A stretch of DNA of 14,652 nt from Christensenella sp. UBA3944 (GCA_002385605.1 DGDU01000032.1:24337-38988), one strand, 5' to 3'. Shown: positions 6,344-13,261, counted from the first letter of the stretch. Numbers and translations are program-made. The notes: generated by a model not told the origin, from the letters alone.

Positions 6344-7138
6344 ATGGCAATTAGCGTATGCGCGCTGGGAAGCGGCAGCAAAGGGAATGCTATCCTTGTT
6401 TCCGGCGGCGGCCACAAAATATTAATAGACTGCGGGTTCGGGATACGCGATCTTTCCGCCAGGCTGATGTCGCAGGGGGTATCCCTTGCCGAGCTTGACG
6501 GCGTGCTTGTCACCCACGAGCATACAGACCATATCCGTGCTATAAAATCTGTCGGTGATGTGCACGGGGTGCCAATTTATCTGCACGAAAGGACATGCCG
6601 CGCCATTGGCCCGGCGGTCCCCGAAAACGCCTTCGTCTTTTCTACCCTAAACGGGTTCAGGCTGGGTGGCTTCGAGATTCGGCCCTTCCCCACTTCGCAC
6701 GACGCCATCTACCCGCTGGGTTACGCCATTAGCGATGGCGAATCGAAGTTTGTTTACGCAACAGATATGGGTTATGTCACCCGGGAGGTGTTTGCCGCAG
6801 CCAAAGGCGCCGACATTGTCATGATAGAATCCAACTACGACAAAGAGATGCTTATAAACGGCTCTTACCCCTATTTCCTCAAGAAACGGATCCTTTCCGA
6901 CCATGGGCACCTATGCAACACGGTGTGCGCCGAAGCGGTAAGGCAAATAGCGGATTGGGGCACCAAAAACTTCATTCTGGGGCACATAAGCCAGGAAAAT
7001 AACAAAAAAGAAATAGTTTACCGCACCACTCTCGAAGTTCTGGAGAAAGAGGGCGGAAAGCTCAGCAAGGACTTCGAGATATATATCGCCGAGCAGGATT
7101 TCCCCTGCGAAACCGTATTATGTCGAACGGCAGGTTAG
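6344..7138 (+). CDS. walJ: MBL-fold metallohydrolase WalJ (YycJ)
   Basis: A cytosolic metallo-beta-lactamase fold hydrolase of 264 residues, the length of Bacillus WalJ/YycJ. The N-terminus ALGSGSKGNA is the family signature. The metal-binding motif THEHTDH gives H58, H60, D62 and H63, and further metal-site residues lie in TSHDA and YATDMGY. WalJ proteins are nuclease-like enzymes reported to affect cell division and chromosome replication; the exact substrate is debated. AAGGAGG (6327-6333) is followed by a TTG at 6338 (4 nt away) and an ATG at 6344 (10 nt away). I chose the ATG because it yields the usual N-terminus. The walRK two-component genes that adjoin walJ in Bacillus are not upstream here. 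Confidence 0.93.
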   Translation: MAISVCALGSGSKGNAILVSGGGHKILIDCGFGIRDLSARLMSQGVSLAELDGVLVTHEHTDHIRAIKSVGDVHGVPIYLHERTCRAIGPAVPENAFVFSTLNGFRLGGFEIRPFPTSHDAIYPLGYAISDGESKFVYATDMGYVTREVFAAAKGADIVMIESNYDKEMLINGSYPYFLKKRILSDHGHLCNTVCAEAVRQIADWGTKNFILGHISQENNKKEIVYRTTLEVLEKEGGKLSKDFEIYIAEQDFPCETVLCRTAG

Positions 7139-8109
7139 GTCTCGATACCGCGCCTAAGGTCTACCTTATGGCGGCACTAGCCGGAGCGATACTTTCGCTC
7201 GCGGTCTCTTTCGTTAACGGCGACGCCTATATATTTTTGGGCTATGCCATCCCCCAGCTTTGCTATCTTGCCGCAATTTTCATATATCTGCGCAAAAAAG
7301 ATATCCCCCCGGGCGTGGCTATTCCCTTCAAAAAACCCGTTAAACCCGCCGCCCTTCTTGTCGCGCCGCTGGTCACCGTGGGGCTTTTCGGGCAAAACCT
7401 TATACTTGCTGTCAGCTTCCAATGGCTTGTAAAAGCAATCGGGATAGATTACAGCATTGTGCTTCCCGATTTTTCGTCGCCGCTAAGTTATATACTGGGG
7501 CTTCTTATAATGTGTATCCTGCCCGCCGTCGGCGAAGAGTTGCTGTTCCGCGGGGTGGCGCTACGCTCGATTTCGGAAAAAGGCGCCGTAACGGCCGTCT
7601 TTCTTTCGGCGGCGCTGTTTAGCCTCTCGCACGGCAACCTCTTCCAGCTCGTGCATCAGTTCCTGCTGGGCGCCGCTCTTGCATATTTAACGGTGCAAAC
7701 GGGCAACATTATTTATGCGATGGAAATCCATTTCGTAAATAACCTTCTGGCAATAACGCTGCCTCTCATAATGCCCGCGTATAACTCCCTCGCCGTTCCG
7801 GGCCCTCAAAACGCTTTTATTATGCTTGGGATTTGCGTAGCGGGCGTCGCGCTATTATACCCTTCGATGAAGCTGCTCATTAAAGCCTCGGGCGGTAAGG
7901 AATACAGCATCTGCAAATTCTTACATTCTGATAAACCCTCCCCCGAAGCCAAATATACGGAGGGTGAACCCCCCGCTTGCGCTCCCTCTTGCGCTTCTGA
8001 TGCCGTAAAAAAGGCGTGGCTTATAGGTCTGTTCGTGTTCTTGGGGGCACAGATACTCCTAAACACTCTTATAAATGCCATCCCCTCTCTAAGGGCGGCC
8101 ATGCCCTAG
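7120..8109 (+). CDS. CPBP family intramembrane metalloprotease, copy 1
   Basis: A polytopic membrane protein of 329 residues with the CPBP (CAAX protease and bacteriocin-processing, Abi) active-site motifs: EELLFR (E139, E140, R144), FSLSH (F167, H171) and HFVNN (H204, N208). These bind the metal and water within the membrane. After the core there is a hydrophilic stretch (about residues 255-295) and one last hydrophobic segment near 300-320. The ATG at 7120 overlaps walJ by 19 nt but lacks a clear ribosome binding site; the ATG at 7168, behind TAAGGT, is an alternative that loses 16 residues before the first membrane helix. Known relatives cleave prenylated or other membrane substrates or confer bacteriocin immunity; the substrate here is unknown. 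The next gene is a paralog. Confidence 0.9.
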   Translation: MSNGRLGLDTAPKVYLMAALAGAILSLAVSFVNGDAYIFLGYAIPQLCYLAAIFIYLRKKDIPPGVAIPFKKPVKPAALLVAPLVTVGLFGQNLILAVSFQWLVKAIGIDYSIVLPDFSSPLSYILGLLIMCILPAVGEELLFRGVALRSISEKGAVTAVFLSAALFSLSHGNLFQLVHQFLLGAALAYLTVQTGNIIYAMEIHFVNNLLAITLPLIMPAYNSLAVPGPQNAFIMLGICVAGVALLYPSMKLLIKASGGKEYSICKFLHSDKPSPEAKYTEGEPPACAPSCASDAVKKAWLIGLFVFLGAQILLNTLINAIPSLRAAMP

Positions 8110-8126
8110 ACGAATAAGGAGAAATT

Positions 8127-9257
8127 ATGACCAAAACCTTCAAGCTTGGCGGAATCTTTCTGATAACCGTCGTAAACCTGCAAATCGTAAGAATGATTTT
8201 TTACTTCATCCCCCTTTCGGACAACCTGACGGGCTGGCTGTTCAGCCTTATCTTCCAGGGGCTGGCCATGGGGCTTATTCCCTTCCTTCTTTACAAAGCG
8301 TGGGTGGGCAACGGGAAGGATTATCTTAAAGACTTCAAGCTCTCGCAAAAGATTAATCCCCTGTCCTACCTTCTTGCCGTGGGCATAGGGTTTTTGGTCT
8401 TTTATATAAACATCGGCGCCTCCACCGTGTGGTATATTCTTCTAAGGTCGTTAGGCTTTACCTACCCCTCCAATGTGGGCACGATTTACAGCTCGCCCGA
8501 GGTGCTTATCTTCGAGCTTCTGGCTACCGCCGTACTGCCCGCCATCTTTGAGGAACTTATAGACAGAGGCCTGCTGCTTGCCGTTCTGGAGAACGAAAAA
8601 AACGACAAAAAGGTCGTGCTAATAATAGGCATAATGTTCGGGTTTTTGCACCAGAACATCGCCCAGTTTGGCCCGGCCGTATTCGGCGGAATAGTAATGG
8701 CGTATATGGCGGTTAAGTGCCGCAATATAGTGCCCGGCATGATCGTGCACTTTATGAACAACGCCATCCTCACCATTCTTAATTACAGCACTCAGGTTAA
8801 CAACGGGCTGGGCAGGCTTTACGAAGCCTTCCAGCGCTTTTATTCCTCCAACTTCCTTCTCACCTTCGCGACATGGGCGGCTGCTATATGGCTTATAATC
8901 GTTGCGCTAAGGGCCTTCGATGTTATGAACCGCAAGTACCGCCAAAAGTCCGACCCCCTATACGAGGCCGAAAAACCGCCCCGCCCCGTTTATACGGGCG
9001 AGCATGCAACTCCGCCTTTCCGCGAAAACACAGCGGGCAGGACGGCGTTCCAGGACGATTATTTCTTTAAGATTTACGGCGCCCCGCGCGGGGCAAAGCC
9101 CGCCGAGGCCACGTCTCCCAGCCCCTTTAAGGATACCTATACCGCCGCCAAAAAGGCCGCCGCAGTCAAGTGGTGGGAGTACGGGTTGCTGTATTGCAGC
9201 ATCCTGAGCGCCGCCGTTGTTACCCTGTTTACCTTCATCTGGGGGCTTTTGCGGTGA
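8127..9257 (+). CDS. CPBP family intramembrane metalloprotease, copy 2
   Basis: A 376-residue polytopic membrane protein with the same architecture as the preceding gene. Active-site motifs are EELIDR (E142, E143, R147), FGFLH (F171, H175) and HFMNN (H208, N212), so it should be catalytically competent. A long Pro-rich hydrophilic stretch (roughly residues 270-345) precedes a C-terminal hydrophobic helix (about 352-374). This tail is longer than in copy 1 and is not part of the basic CPBP core. The ATG at 8127 follows AAGGAG; it lies 17 bp after copy 1. The stop codon TGA overlaps the GTG start of rlmH in a GTGA arrangement, implying translational coupling. Confidence 0.92.
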   Translation: MTKTFKLGGIFLITVVNLQIVRMIFYFIPLSDNLTGWLFSLIFQGLAMGLIPFLLYKAWVGNGKDYLKDFKLSQKINPLSYLLAVGIGFLVFYINIGASTVWYILLRSLGFTYPSNVGTIYSSPEVLIFELLATAVLPAIFEELIDRGLLLAVLENEKNDKKVVLIIGIMFGFLHQNIAQFGPAVFGGIVMAYMAVKCRNIVPGMIVHFMNNAILTILNYSTQVNNGLGRLYEAFQRFYSSNFLLTFATWAAAIWLIIVALRAFDVMNRKYRQKSDPLYEAEKPPRPVYTGEHATPPFRENTAGRTAFQDDYFFKIYGAPRGAKPAEATSPSPFKDTYTAAKKAAAVKWWEYGLLYCSILSAAVVTLFTFIWGLLR

Positions 9258-9706
9258 TAAAATTAAACATTGTCGCCGTGGGCAAACTTAAGGAAAAGTA
9301 CTGGCGGGAGGCGGTTGAGGAATACGCTAAGCGCCTCCAAAAATATGCCTCTTTTACTGTAACCGAGGTTGAAGACCTCCCCGACGACGGGCGCCAGCTT
9401 GACGAGGAAGGGAAGAAAATTCTCAAGAAAATAAAGGGCTTTACAGTCCTTCTGGACATAGAGGGAAAAGCCCTTTCCAGCGAAGAAATCGCTTCGCTTA
9501 TAGCCGATAAATCGGTTGGCGGGGTATCCGAGTTCACCTTTGTAATAGGCGGCTCGAGAGGGGTTAGCGCCGAGGTAAAAAGCAAAGCCGACATTGCGAT
9601 TTCCTTCGGAAAGGTTACATATCCCCACCAGCTTATGCGGGTGATGCTCGCCGAGCAGTTATATAGGGCATTGACAATTATTAACGGGGCTGGATATCAC
9701 AAATAA
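9254..9706 (+). CDS. rlmH: 23S rRNA pseudouridine(1915) N3-methyltransferase RlmH
   Basis: A SPOUT-class methyltransferase of 150 residues (usual length about 155-160) that methylates pseudouridine 1915 in helix 69 of 23S rRNA on assembled 70S ribosomes, using SAM. Visible signatures are the N-terminus IKLNIVAVGKLKEKYW, the knot segment FVIGGSRGVS and the C-terminal LAEQLYRALTIINGAGYHK. The frame is open upstream within the CPBP gene, but the family start fits the GTG at 9254, which overlaps the preceding TGA by 3 nt. It closes the gene string. In Bacillus rlmH also lies downstream of walJ, with a protease gene between them. Confidence 0.96.
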   Translation: MIKLNIVAVGKLKEKYWREAVEEYAKRLQKYASFTVTEVEDLPDDGRQLDEEGKKILKKIKGFTVLLDIEGKALSSEEIASLIADKSVGGVSEFTFVIGGSRGVSAEVKSKADIAISFGKVTYPHQLMRVMLAEQLYRALTIINGAGYHK

Positions 9707-9719
9707 CCCTTTAGCTAAA

Positions 9720-9725
9720 TATACT
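9720..9725 (+). promoter_or_regulatory. Candidate -10 box for a near-leaderless M14 transcript
   Basis: TATACT ends 5 nt before the ATG at 9731, so a start 6-7 nt downstream would fall on the ATG itself. The -35 is weak (ATCACA at 9696-9701, 18-bp spacer). A TTGACA at 9671-9676 inside rlmH has no good partner -10 box. Read-through from rlmH is equally possible. Confidence 0.35.
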
Positions 9726-9730
9726 GGAGT

Positions 9731-10561
9731 ATGTTAAGCTACGGGGATTATCTGGAGAAGTGCCGCGGCTGCGGGGCTTTTGTAAAAACGGTTGGCTATA
9801 CCGTCTGCGGGCGGGAGATAAAGATGCTCACCAAAGGGGTGGGCGAGGCGAAGGCGCTTATAGTCGGCGGGGTGCACGCCCGTGAGCATATAACGACGGA
9901 TTTGCTGTTCGCGCTTGCCGCCGAATATGACGGAAAATACGCCGTAGACATCATTCCCGCCTTGAACATAGACGGCATACTGCTGGCGAAGTTCGGGATA
10001 AACAGTATCCCGCTTAAACTAAGCGAAAGAAAGCTTCTCATAATGGCAAATAACGGAAGCTACGACTTTTCGCAATGGAAGGCCAATATACGGGGCGTGG
10101 ACATAAACAACAACTTCGATGCGGGCTGGGGCGAAGGCGCGGGCAATGTATTTTCGCCCGCTCCCGCGGGATATGTTGGCAGCGCCCCTCACAGCGAGCC
10201 CGAAACGAGGGCGGCGGTAACGCTTATGGACAGCCTTAAGTATTCGCTGGTAATTGCCTACCACAGCAAGGGCGAGGAGATATATTGGGGCTTCAGGGAC
10301 AAAAACCCGCACAAAGAGGAGGCGCGCAGGATATCGGAAGCGCTCGGGTATCCCCTTAAGGAAACGCCCGAATCGGCTGGAGGGCTTAAGGATTACTGGA
10401 TACAAAAGACCGGTAGGCTGGGGCTTACGATAGAGGTCGGGGAGGATAGATTCCCCCACCCCTACCCCGAAAACGAGCTTCCCGCACTTATAGAAAAGCA
10501 CAAAGGAATATTAAAATTATTCGGAGAAACCGCAGAGGAACTATGCGAGAAAAATTCATGA
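9731..10561 (+). CDS. M14 family zinc carboxypeptidase
   Basis: A 276-residue zinc peptidase of family M14. The zinc ligands are in HARE (H49, E52) and H178 in AYHSKG; the catalytic glutamate is E235 in TIEVGED; RGVDINNNFDAGW matches the substrate-binding Asn/Arg segment. The sequence resembles gamma-D-glutamyl-meso-diaminopimelate peptidases and MpaA-like murein peptide amidases. No signal peptide is visible, so a cytosolic role in peptidoglycan peptide recycling is plausible but inferred. The ATG at 9731 is the first possible start (an in-frame TAA lies shortly upstream). GGAG lies only 1 nt before it, which is too close for a normal ribosome binding site. The 3' end overlaps tadA by 19 nt. 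Confidence 0.88.
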   Translation: MLSYGDYLEKCRGCGAFVKTVGYTVCGREIKMLTKGVGEAKALIVGGVHAREHITTDLLFALAAEYDGKYAVDIIPALNIDGILLAKFGINSIPLKLSERKLLIMANNGSYDFSQWKANIRGVDINNNFDAGWGEGAGNVFSPAPAGYVGSAPHSEPETRAAVTLMDSLKYSLVIAYHSKGEEIYWGFRDKNPHKEEARRISEALGYPLKETPESAGGLKDYWIQKTGRLGLTIEVGEDRFPHPYPENELPALIEKHKGILKLFGETAEELCEKNS

Positions 10562-11010
10562 GAATGGCTATAAAAGAAGCGATGAGGGCGGCGGAAGAGG
10601 ACGAAGTTCCCGTGGGCGCCGTTGTCGTGATGAACGGCAAAGTTCTTTGCCGCGCCCACAACAGGAAGGAGGCCAGAAACAACGCCGTCTTCCATGCCGA
10701 GATAGAAGCGATAACAAAAGCCGCAAAAAAGCTTAACAACTGGTATCTTGACGAGTGCGAACTGTATGTCACGCTCGAGCCCTGCGCGATGTGCGCGGGA
10801 GCTGTAATAAACAGCCGCATAAAAAAGGTATATTTCGGCGCTTATGACCCAAGGTTCGGCTGCTGCGGTTCGCTGTATAACCTTGTCGCGGATAAGCGCT
10901 TCAACCACACCGCCGAGGTCGAGGGCGGCATTCTCGCGGAGGAGTGCGGCGCAATTCTTACCGAATACTTCAGGAAAAAACGCAAAGAAAAGCAATCGGA
11001 GGCCAAATAA
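10543..11010 (+). CDS. tadA: tRNA adenosine(34) deaminase TadA
   Basis: A cytosolic zinc deaminase of 155 residues that converts A34 to inosine in tRNA-Arg(ACG). The zinc and proton-shuttle motif HAE gives H51 and E53, and PCAMC gives C81 and C84, all at the expected spacing of the cytidine deaminase fold. The N-terminus FMRMAIKEA and the block RFGCCGSLYNL are typical of TadA rather than of free-nucleoside deaminases. The ATG at 10543 follows AGAGGA and lies inside the end of the M14 gene, and the stop abuts the pth start, so the three genes appear translationally coupled. Confidence 0.95.
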   Translation: MREKFMRMAIKEAMRAAEEDEVPVGAVVVMNGKVLCRAHNRKEARNNAVFHAEIEAITKAAKKLNNWYLDECELYVTLEPCAMCAGAVINSRIKKVYFGAYDPRFGCCGSLYNLVADKRFNHTAEVEGGILAEECGAILTEYFRKKRKEKQSEAK

Positions 11011-11586
11011 ATGCTGATTATAGTTGGGCTCGGCAACCCCTCCGCCGAGTACGAAAACACCTTTCATAACATGGGCTTTATGGCGGTGGACAAACTTGCC
11101 CAAAAGCTTAACAAAAAGATAAAAAAGGCCGAATGTTTTGCCCTCACCGCCGCCTTTTCGGCCGGTGGCGAAAAGATAGTGCTTGCCAAGCCCATGACAT
11201 ATATGAACCTCTCTGGCGACGCCGTAAAAAGCCTTGCCGCAAAATATAAGGCGACTTCGGACGAAATAATAATTATTTATGACGATTTCGATATACCCCG
11301 CTTTACCCTTAGGGCGAGAAGCGAGGGAAGCGGCGGCTCGCACAAAGGTATGAAGCACATAATAGAAAAGCTGGGCACACAAGCCATAAAGAGGGTTCGC
11401 ATAGGCATCGGCAAGGAGGACCGGGAAGCCAAGGATTATGTCCTTAGTAAAATAAAGAAAGAGGACGAGGCGGCGTTTGGCAAAACCTTCGACGCGCTCG
11501 CCGAGTTCCTTTCGGAGTACATAAAAACCCGTGATTTCGACGCCTTTATAAGGGACTGCGCGCTTTACGCAAAGAGCGCCGATTAG
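11011..11586 (+). CDS. pth: Peptidyl-tRNA hydrolase Pth
   Basis: An enzyme of 191 residues that releases peptides from peptidyl-tRNA dropped by stalled ribosomes. Family motifs are GLGNP (N9), the catalytic histidine H19 in FHNMG, MTYMNLSG (N66) and D91 in YDDFD. At the position where most bacterial enzymes read GGHNG, this one has GGSHKGM (H111, K112), so the Asn equivalent to E. coli N114, which contacts the substrate, is replaced by Lys. The enzyme otherwise looks intact. The ATG follows the tadA stop codon directly, with GGAGG located inside the tadA end. No terminator is seen after it before the next promoter. Confidence 0.95.
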   Translation: MLIIVGLGNPSAEYENTFHNMGFMAVDKLAQKLNKKIKKAECFALTAAFSAGGEKIVLAKPMTYMNLSGDAVKSLAAKYKATSDEIIIIYDDFDIPRFTLRARSEGSGGSHKGMKHIIEKLGTQAIKRVRIGIGKEDREAKDYVLSKIKKEDEAAFGKTFDALAEFLSEYIKTRDFDAFIRDCALYAKSAD

Positions 11587-11594
11587 TGTATAAT
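11564..11594 (+). promoter_or_regulatory. Possible promoter of the phospholipase C-like gene
   Basis: A perfect TATAAT (11589-11594) lies right after pth. The best -35 candidate is TTTACG (11564-11569) with a long 19-bp spacer, so the -10 is convincing but the -35 is weak. The predicted start near 11601 gives a leader of about 26 nt. Confidence 0.5.
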
Positions 11595-11626
11595 ATCTTT
11601 GAAAAACATATCGGAGAAATATAAAA

Positions 11627-12544
11627 ATGCCTTCAAATGTCGTTCATTGTTATTTCGCGCAAAGAGTTTACGAAAGCCTTCCCATCGAGTTAAAAGAGAT
11701 AGCCGATAAAGATAAGCAGGCTTTTCTCGTCGGGGCGCAGGGGCCCGACCTGCTGTTTTACATGAGGTTCGAAAAGCCGCCGCTTAACAGATTGGGCGAG
11801 CTTATCCATAACTCTTTTAACACGGCGGAGCTTATGGGAAAATCCGCCCGATACGCCAAAACAGAGTCTCCCGAAACTATCCTTCCCTTCCTCTTCGGGC
11901 AGCTTTGCCACTACGCTTTAGATTCCGAGCTTCACAGCTACATCTATTTCAGGGAGCTTGACCTTCCCGCCCACTATCCCAAATCCGCCCACAAGTATAT
12001 CCATGTGATATACGAAAGCGGCTTGGACTATATCTGCGTCCGCGACTACATAAAGGGTAAGGTACGGGGGTATAAATCGTATAAAAACCTTAACATTTCC
12101 GACGCCTCCCGCCTGAAAGTCGGGAAGTATTATTCGGAGGTTGTAGCCCCCGGGTTCGGCATGGATCTTCCCGCCGAAACCGCCGCAAAATCCCTGAAGC
12201 TTATGCGGCTCTATCTTCGCATAACCGACGACACGACAGGCATAAGATACGCCCTCATCAGGGGGATAGAATGCCTTTGCCGCGCCCCCAGAACGGTTTC
12301 GGCGTTTATACGCCCCCGAAAGGAAAGGGCGGAAGAGGACTGGCTGAACAAAAACCGCTCCCCCTATCCCAAGTACCGCAACAAAAGGGAGCCTACCGTT
12401 ACGCTTACCGTAGAAGAGATGGCAGCCGAGGCGCACAAGAAAGCCCTTGCACTTATATCCAACTTTTACGCCTGCGTAAAGGGAGAGGCGGATATAGACG
12501 AAAGCCTCTACCCCACCAACTACGCCGGCGACATCAAAGAATAG
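11627..12544 (+). CDS. Zinc-dependent phospholipase C-like protein
   Basis: A 305-residue protein of the zinc-dependent phospholipase C / S1-P1 nuclease-like group. The pattern of potential zinc ligands is visible: N-terminal MPSNVVHCYFA, GAQGPDLLFY around residues 37-46, and LCHYALDSELHSY near residues 98-110, a HxxxD...H arrangement. Clostridial and bacillar phospholipases C are secreted, but this protein lacks a signal peptide, which is usual for the many uncharacterised members annotated only by domain; a phospholipase reaction is not proven. The ATG at 11627 follows GGAG with 10 nt spacing. thpR starts 4 bp after the stop, so the two are probably co-transcribed. Confidence 0.85.
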   Translation: MPSNVVHCYFAQRVYESLPIELKEIADKDKQAFLVGAQGPDLLFYMRFEKPPLNRLGELIHNSFNTAELMGKSARYAKTESPETILPFLFGQLCHYALDSELHSYIYFRELDLPAHYPKSAHKYIHVIYESGLDYICVRDYIKGKVRGYKSYKNLNISDASRLKVGKYYSEVVAPGFGMDLPAETAAKSLKLMRLYLRITDDTTGIRYALIRGIECLCRAPRTVSAFIRPRKERAEEDWLNKNRSPYPKYRNKREPTVTLTVEEMAAEAHKKALALISNFYACVKGEADIDESLYPTNYAGDIKE

Positions 12545-12548
12545 TTTT

Positions 12549-13067
12549 ATGCCGGCAAAAAGGTTGTTTATAGCGATAAATTTTTCGGATAACGAAAAAG
12601 ATATTATCGCGAACTGCATAGAAAGCATAAAGGGCTTCGGGGTAAGGGGCAATTTCACACGGGTTAATAACCTTCACCTTACATTGGTATTTATAGGCGA
12701 GACCGAAAGGGAAAACGATATTATAGAGGCCATGGACGCCATATCCGCCCGCCCCTTCGAGCTTTCGTTTGACGCTTTGGGGAAATTCGCGCACAGCAGA
12801 GGGGATATATATTGGCTGGGGGTAAAGAAATGCCCCGAGCTTTTTGCCTTGCAAGCTTCTCTTTCCAAAGCCCTCTCCGATAAAGGTTTCCGGCTTGAGG
12901 ATCGCCCGTATAAGCCGCACATCACGCTTGCGAGGGAAGTAATCGCAAAAAACCCCCGCATCGTGCCGCCCAAACTAACCGTCAAGGTAAACAGCTTCGA
13001 GCTTATGGAGTCGGTACGAAAAGACGGGATTCTGGAATATATCCCAGTCTATTCCAAGAAATTATAA
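12549..13067 (+). CDS. thpR: RNA 2',3'-cyclic phosphodiesterase ThpR
   Basis: A two-histidine phosphoesterase (2H superfamily, 'LigT/2'-5' RNA ligase' group) of 172 residues. The two catalytic HxT motifs are HLTL (H43, T45) and HITL (H124, T126), about 80 residues apart as expected. The N-terminus RLFIAINF and the KPHITLAR block are typical. The enzyme opens 2',3'-cyclic phosphates on RNA ends and can reversibly join tRNA halves in vitro; its physiological target is unclear. The ATG at 12549 lies 4 bp after the phospholipase-like gene and lacks a good ribosome binding site, so translation may depend on coupling. Confidence 0.92.
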   Translation: MPAKRLFIAINFSDNEKDIIANCIESIKGFGVRGNFTRVNNLHLTLVFIGETERENDIIEAMDAISARPFELSFDALGKFAHSRGDIYWLGVKKCPELFALQASLSKALSDKGFRLEDRPYKPHITLAREVIAKNPRIVPPKLTVKVNSFELMESVRKDGILEYIPVYSKKL

Positions 13068-13068
13068 T
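13063..13068 (+). promoter_or_regulatory. Candidate -10 box for the 51-aa gene
   Basis: TATAAT overlaps the thpR stop. No good -35 is seen 16-18 bp upstream. A start near 13075 would make the inverted repeat at 13073-13103 the very 5' end of the mRNA. Confidence 0.45.
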
Positions 13069-13072
13069 TGTT

Positions 13073-13103
13073 TATCCTTTTTGCCATACTATCAAAAAGG
13101 ATA
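13073..13103 (+). promoter_or_regulatory. Perfect inverted repeat that buries the ribosome binding site
   Basis: TATCCTTTTTG (13073-13083) and CAAAAAGGATA (13093-13103) are perfect 11-bp complements around a 9-nt loop. The 3' arm holds the AAGGA ribosome binding site, and the ATG is only 3 nt further. In RNA this would hide the site; in DNA it could also be an operator. There is no T run after it, so it does not look like a terminator. Confidence 0.65.
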
Positions 13104-13105
13104 TT

Positions 13106-13261
13106 ATGGCAAAACAAGGAATGCGCCGCTACAAACCCGGCGACGGAATGGACAGCAACAAAAAGTACGGCAAAAACGAGGCTCCCCCTGTGCCCGAGAT
13201 TCAGGGCAAGGCCCGCGAAAGCAAAGAAAAAATCGTTAAGGCCGAAGGCAAAAACGGTTAA
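13106..13261 (+). CDS. Small basic hypothetical protein, 51 aa
   Basis: The ATG at 13106 follows AAGGA and opens a 51-residue frame ending in TAA at 13259-13261. The protein is rich in Lys, Arg and Gly, with no hydrophobic segment and no Cys. It begins MAKQGMRRYKPGDGMDSN and has a central PPVPEIQGKA followed by a charged helix-like tail, suggesting a soluble, largely disordered polypeptide. I do not recognise a named family. Support for a real gene: a good ribosome binding site at normal spacing, a -10 box upstream, a hairpin covering the start, a strong terminator 28 bp after the stop, and codon use like the neighbours. A longer overlapping frame (13068-13385) has no such signals. Confidence 0.7.
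   Translation: MAKQGMRRYKPGDGMDSNKKYGKNEAPPVPEIQGKARESKEKIVKAEGKNG

Noticed and set aside
10462..11382. Minus-strand 306-aa frame across tadA and pth
   Set aside because: Antisense to two confidently identified genes with all catalytic motifs; length is a by-product of the GC-skewed codon pattern.
13073..13103. Inverted repeat as a terminator of thpR
   Set aside because: The stem is AT-rich and not followed by a T run; instead the ribosome binding site and ATG of the small gene lie in and after its 3' arm.
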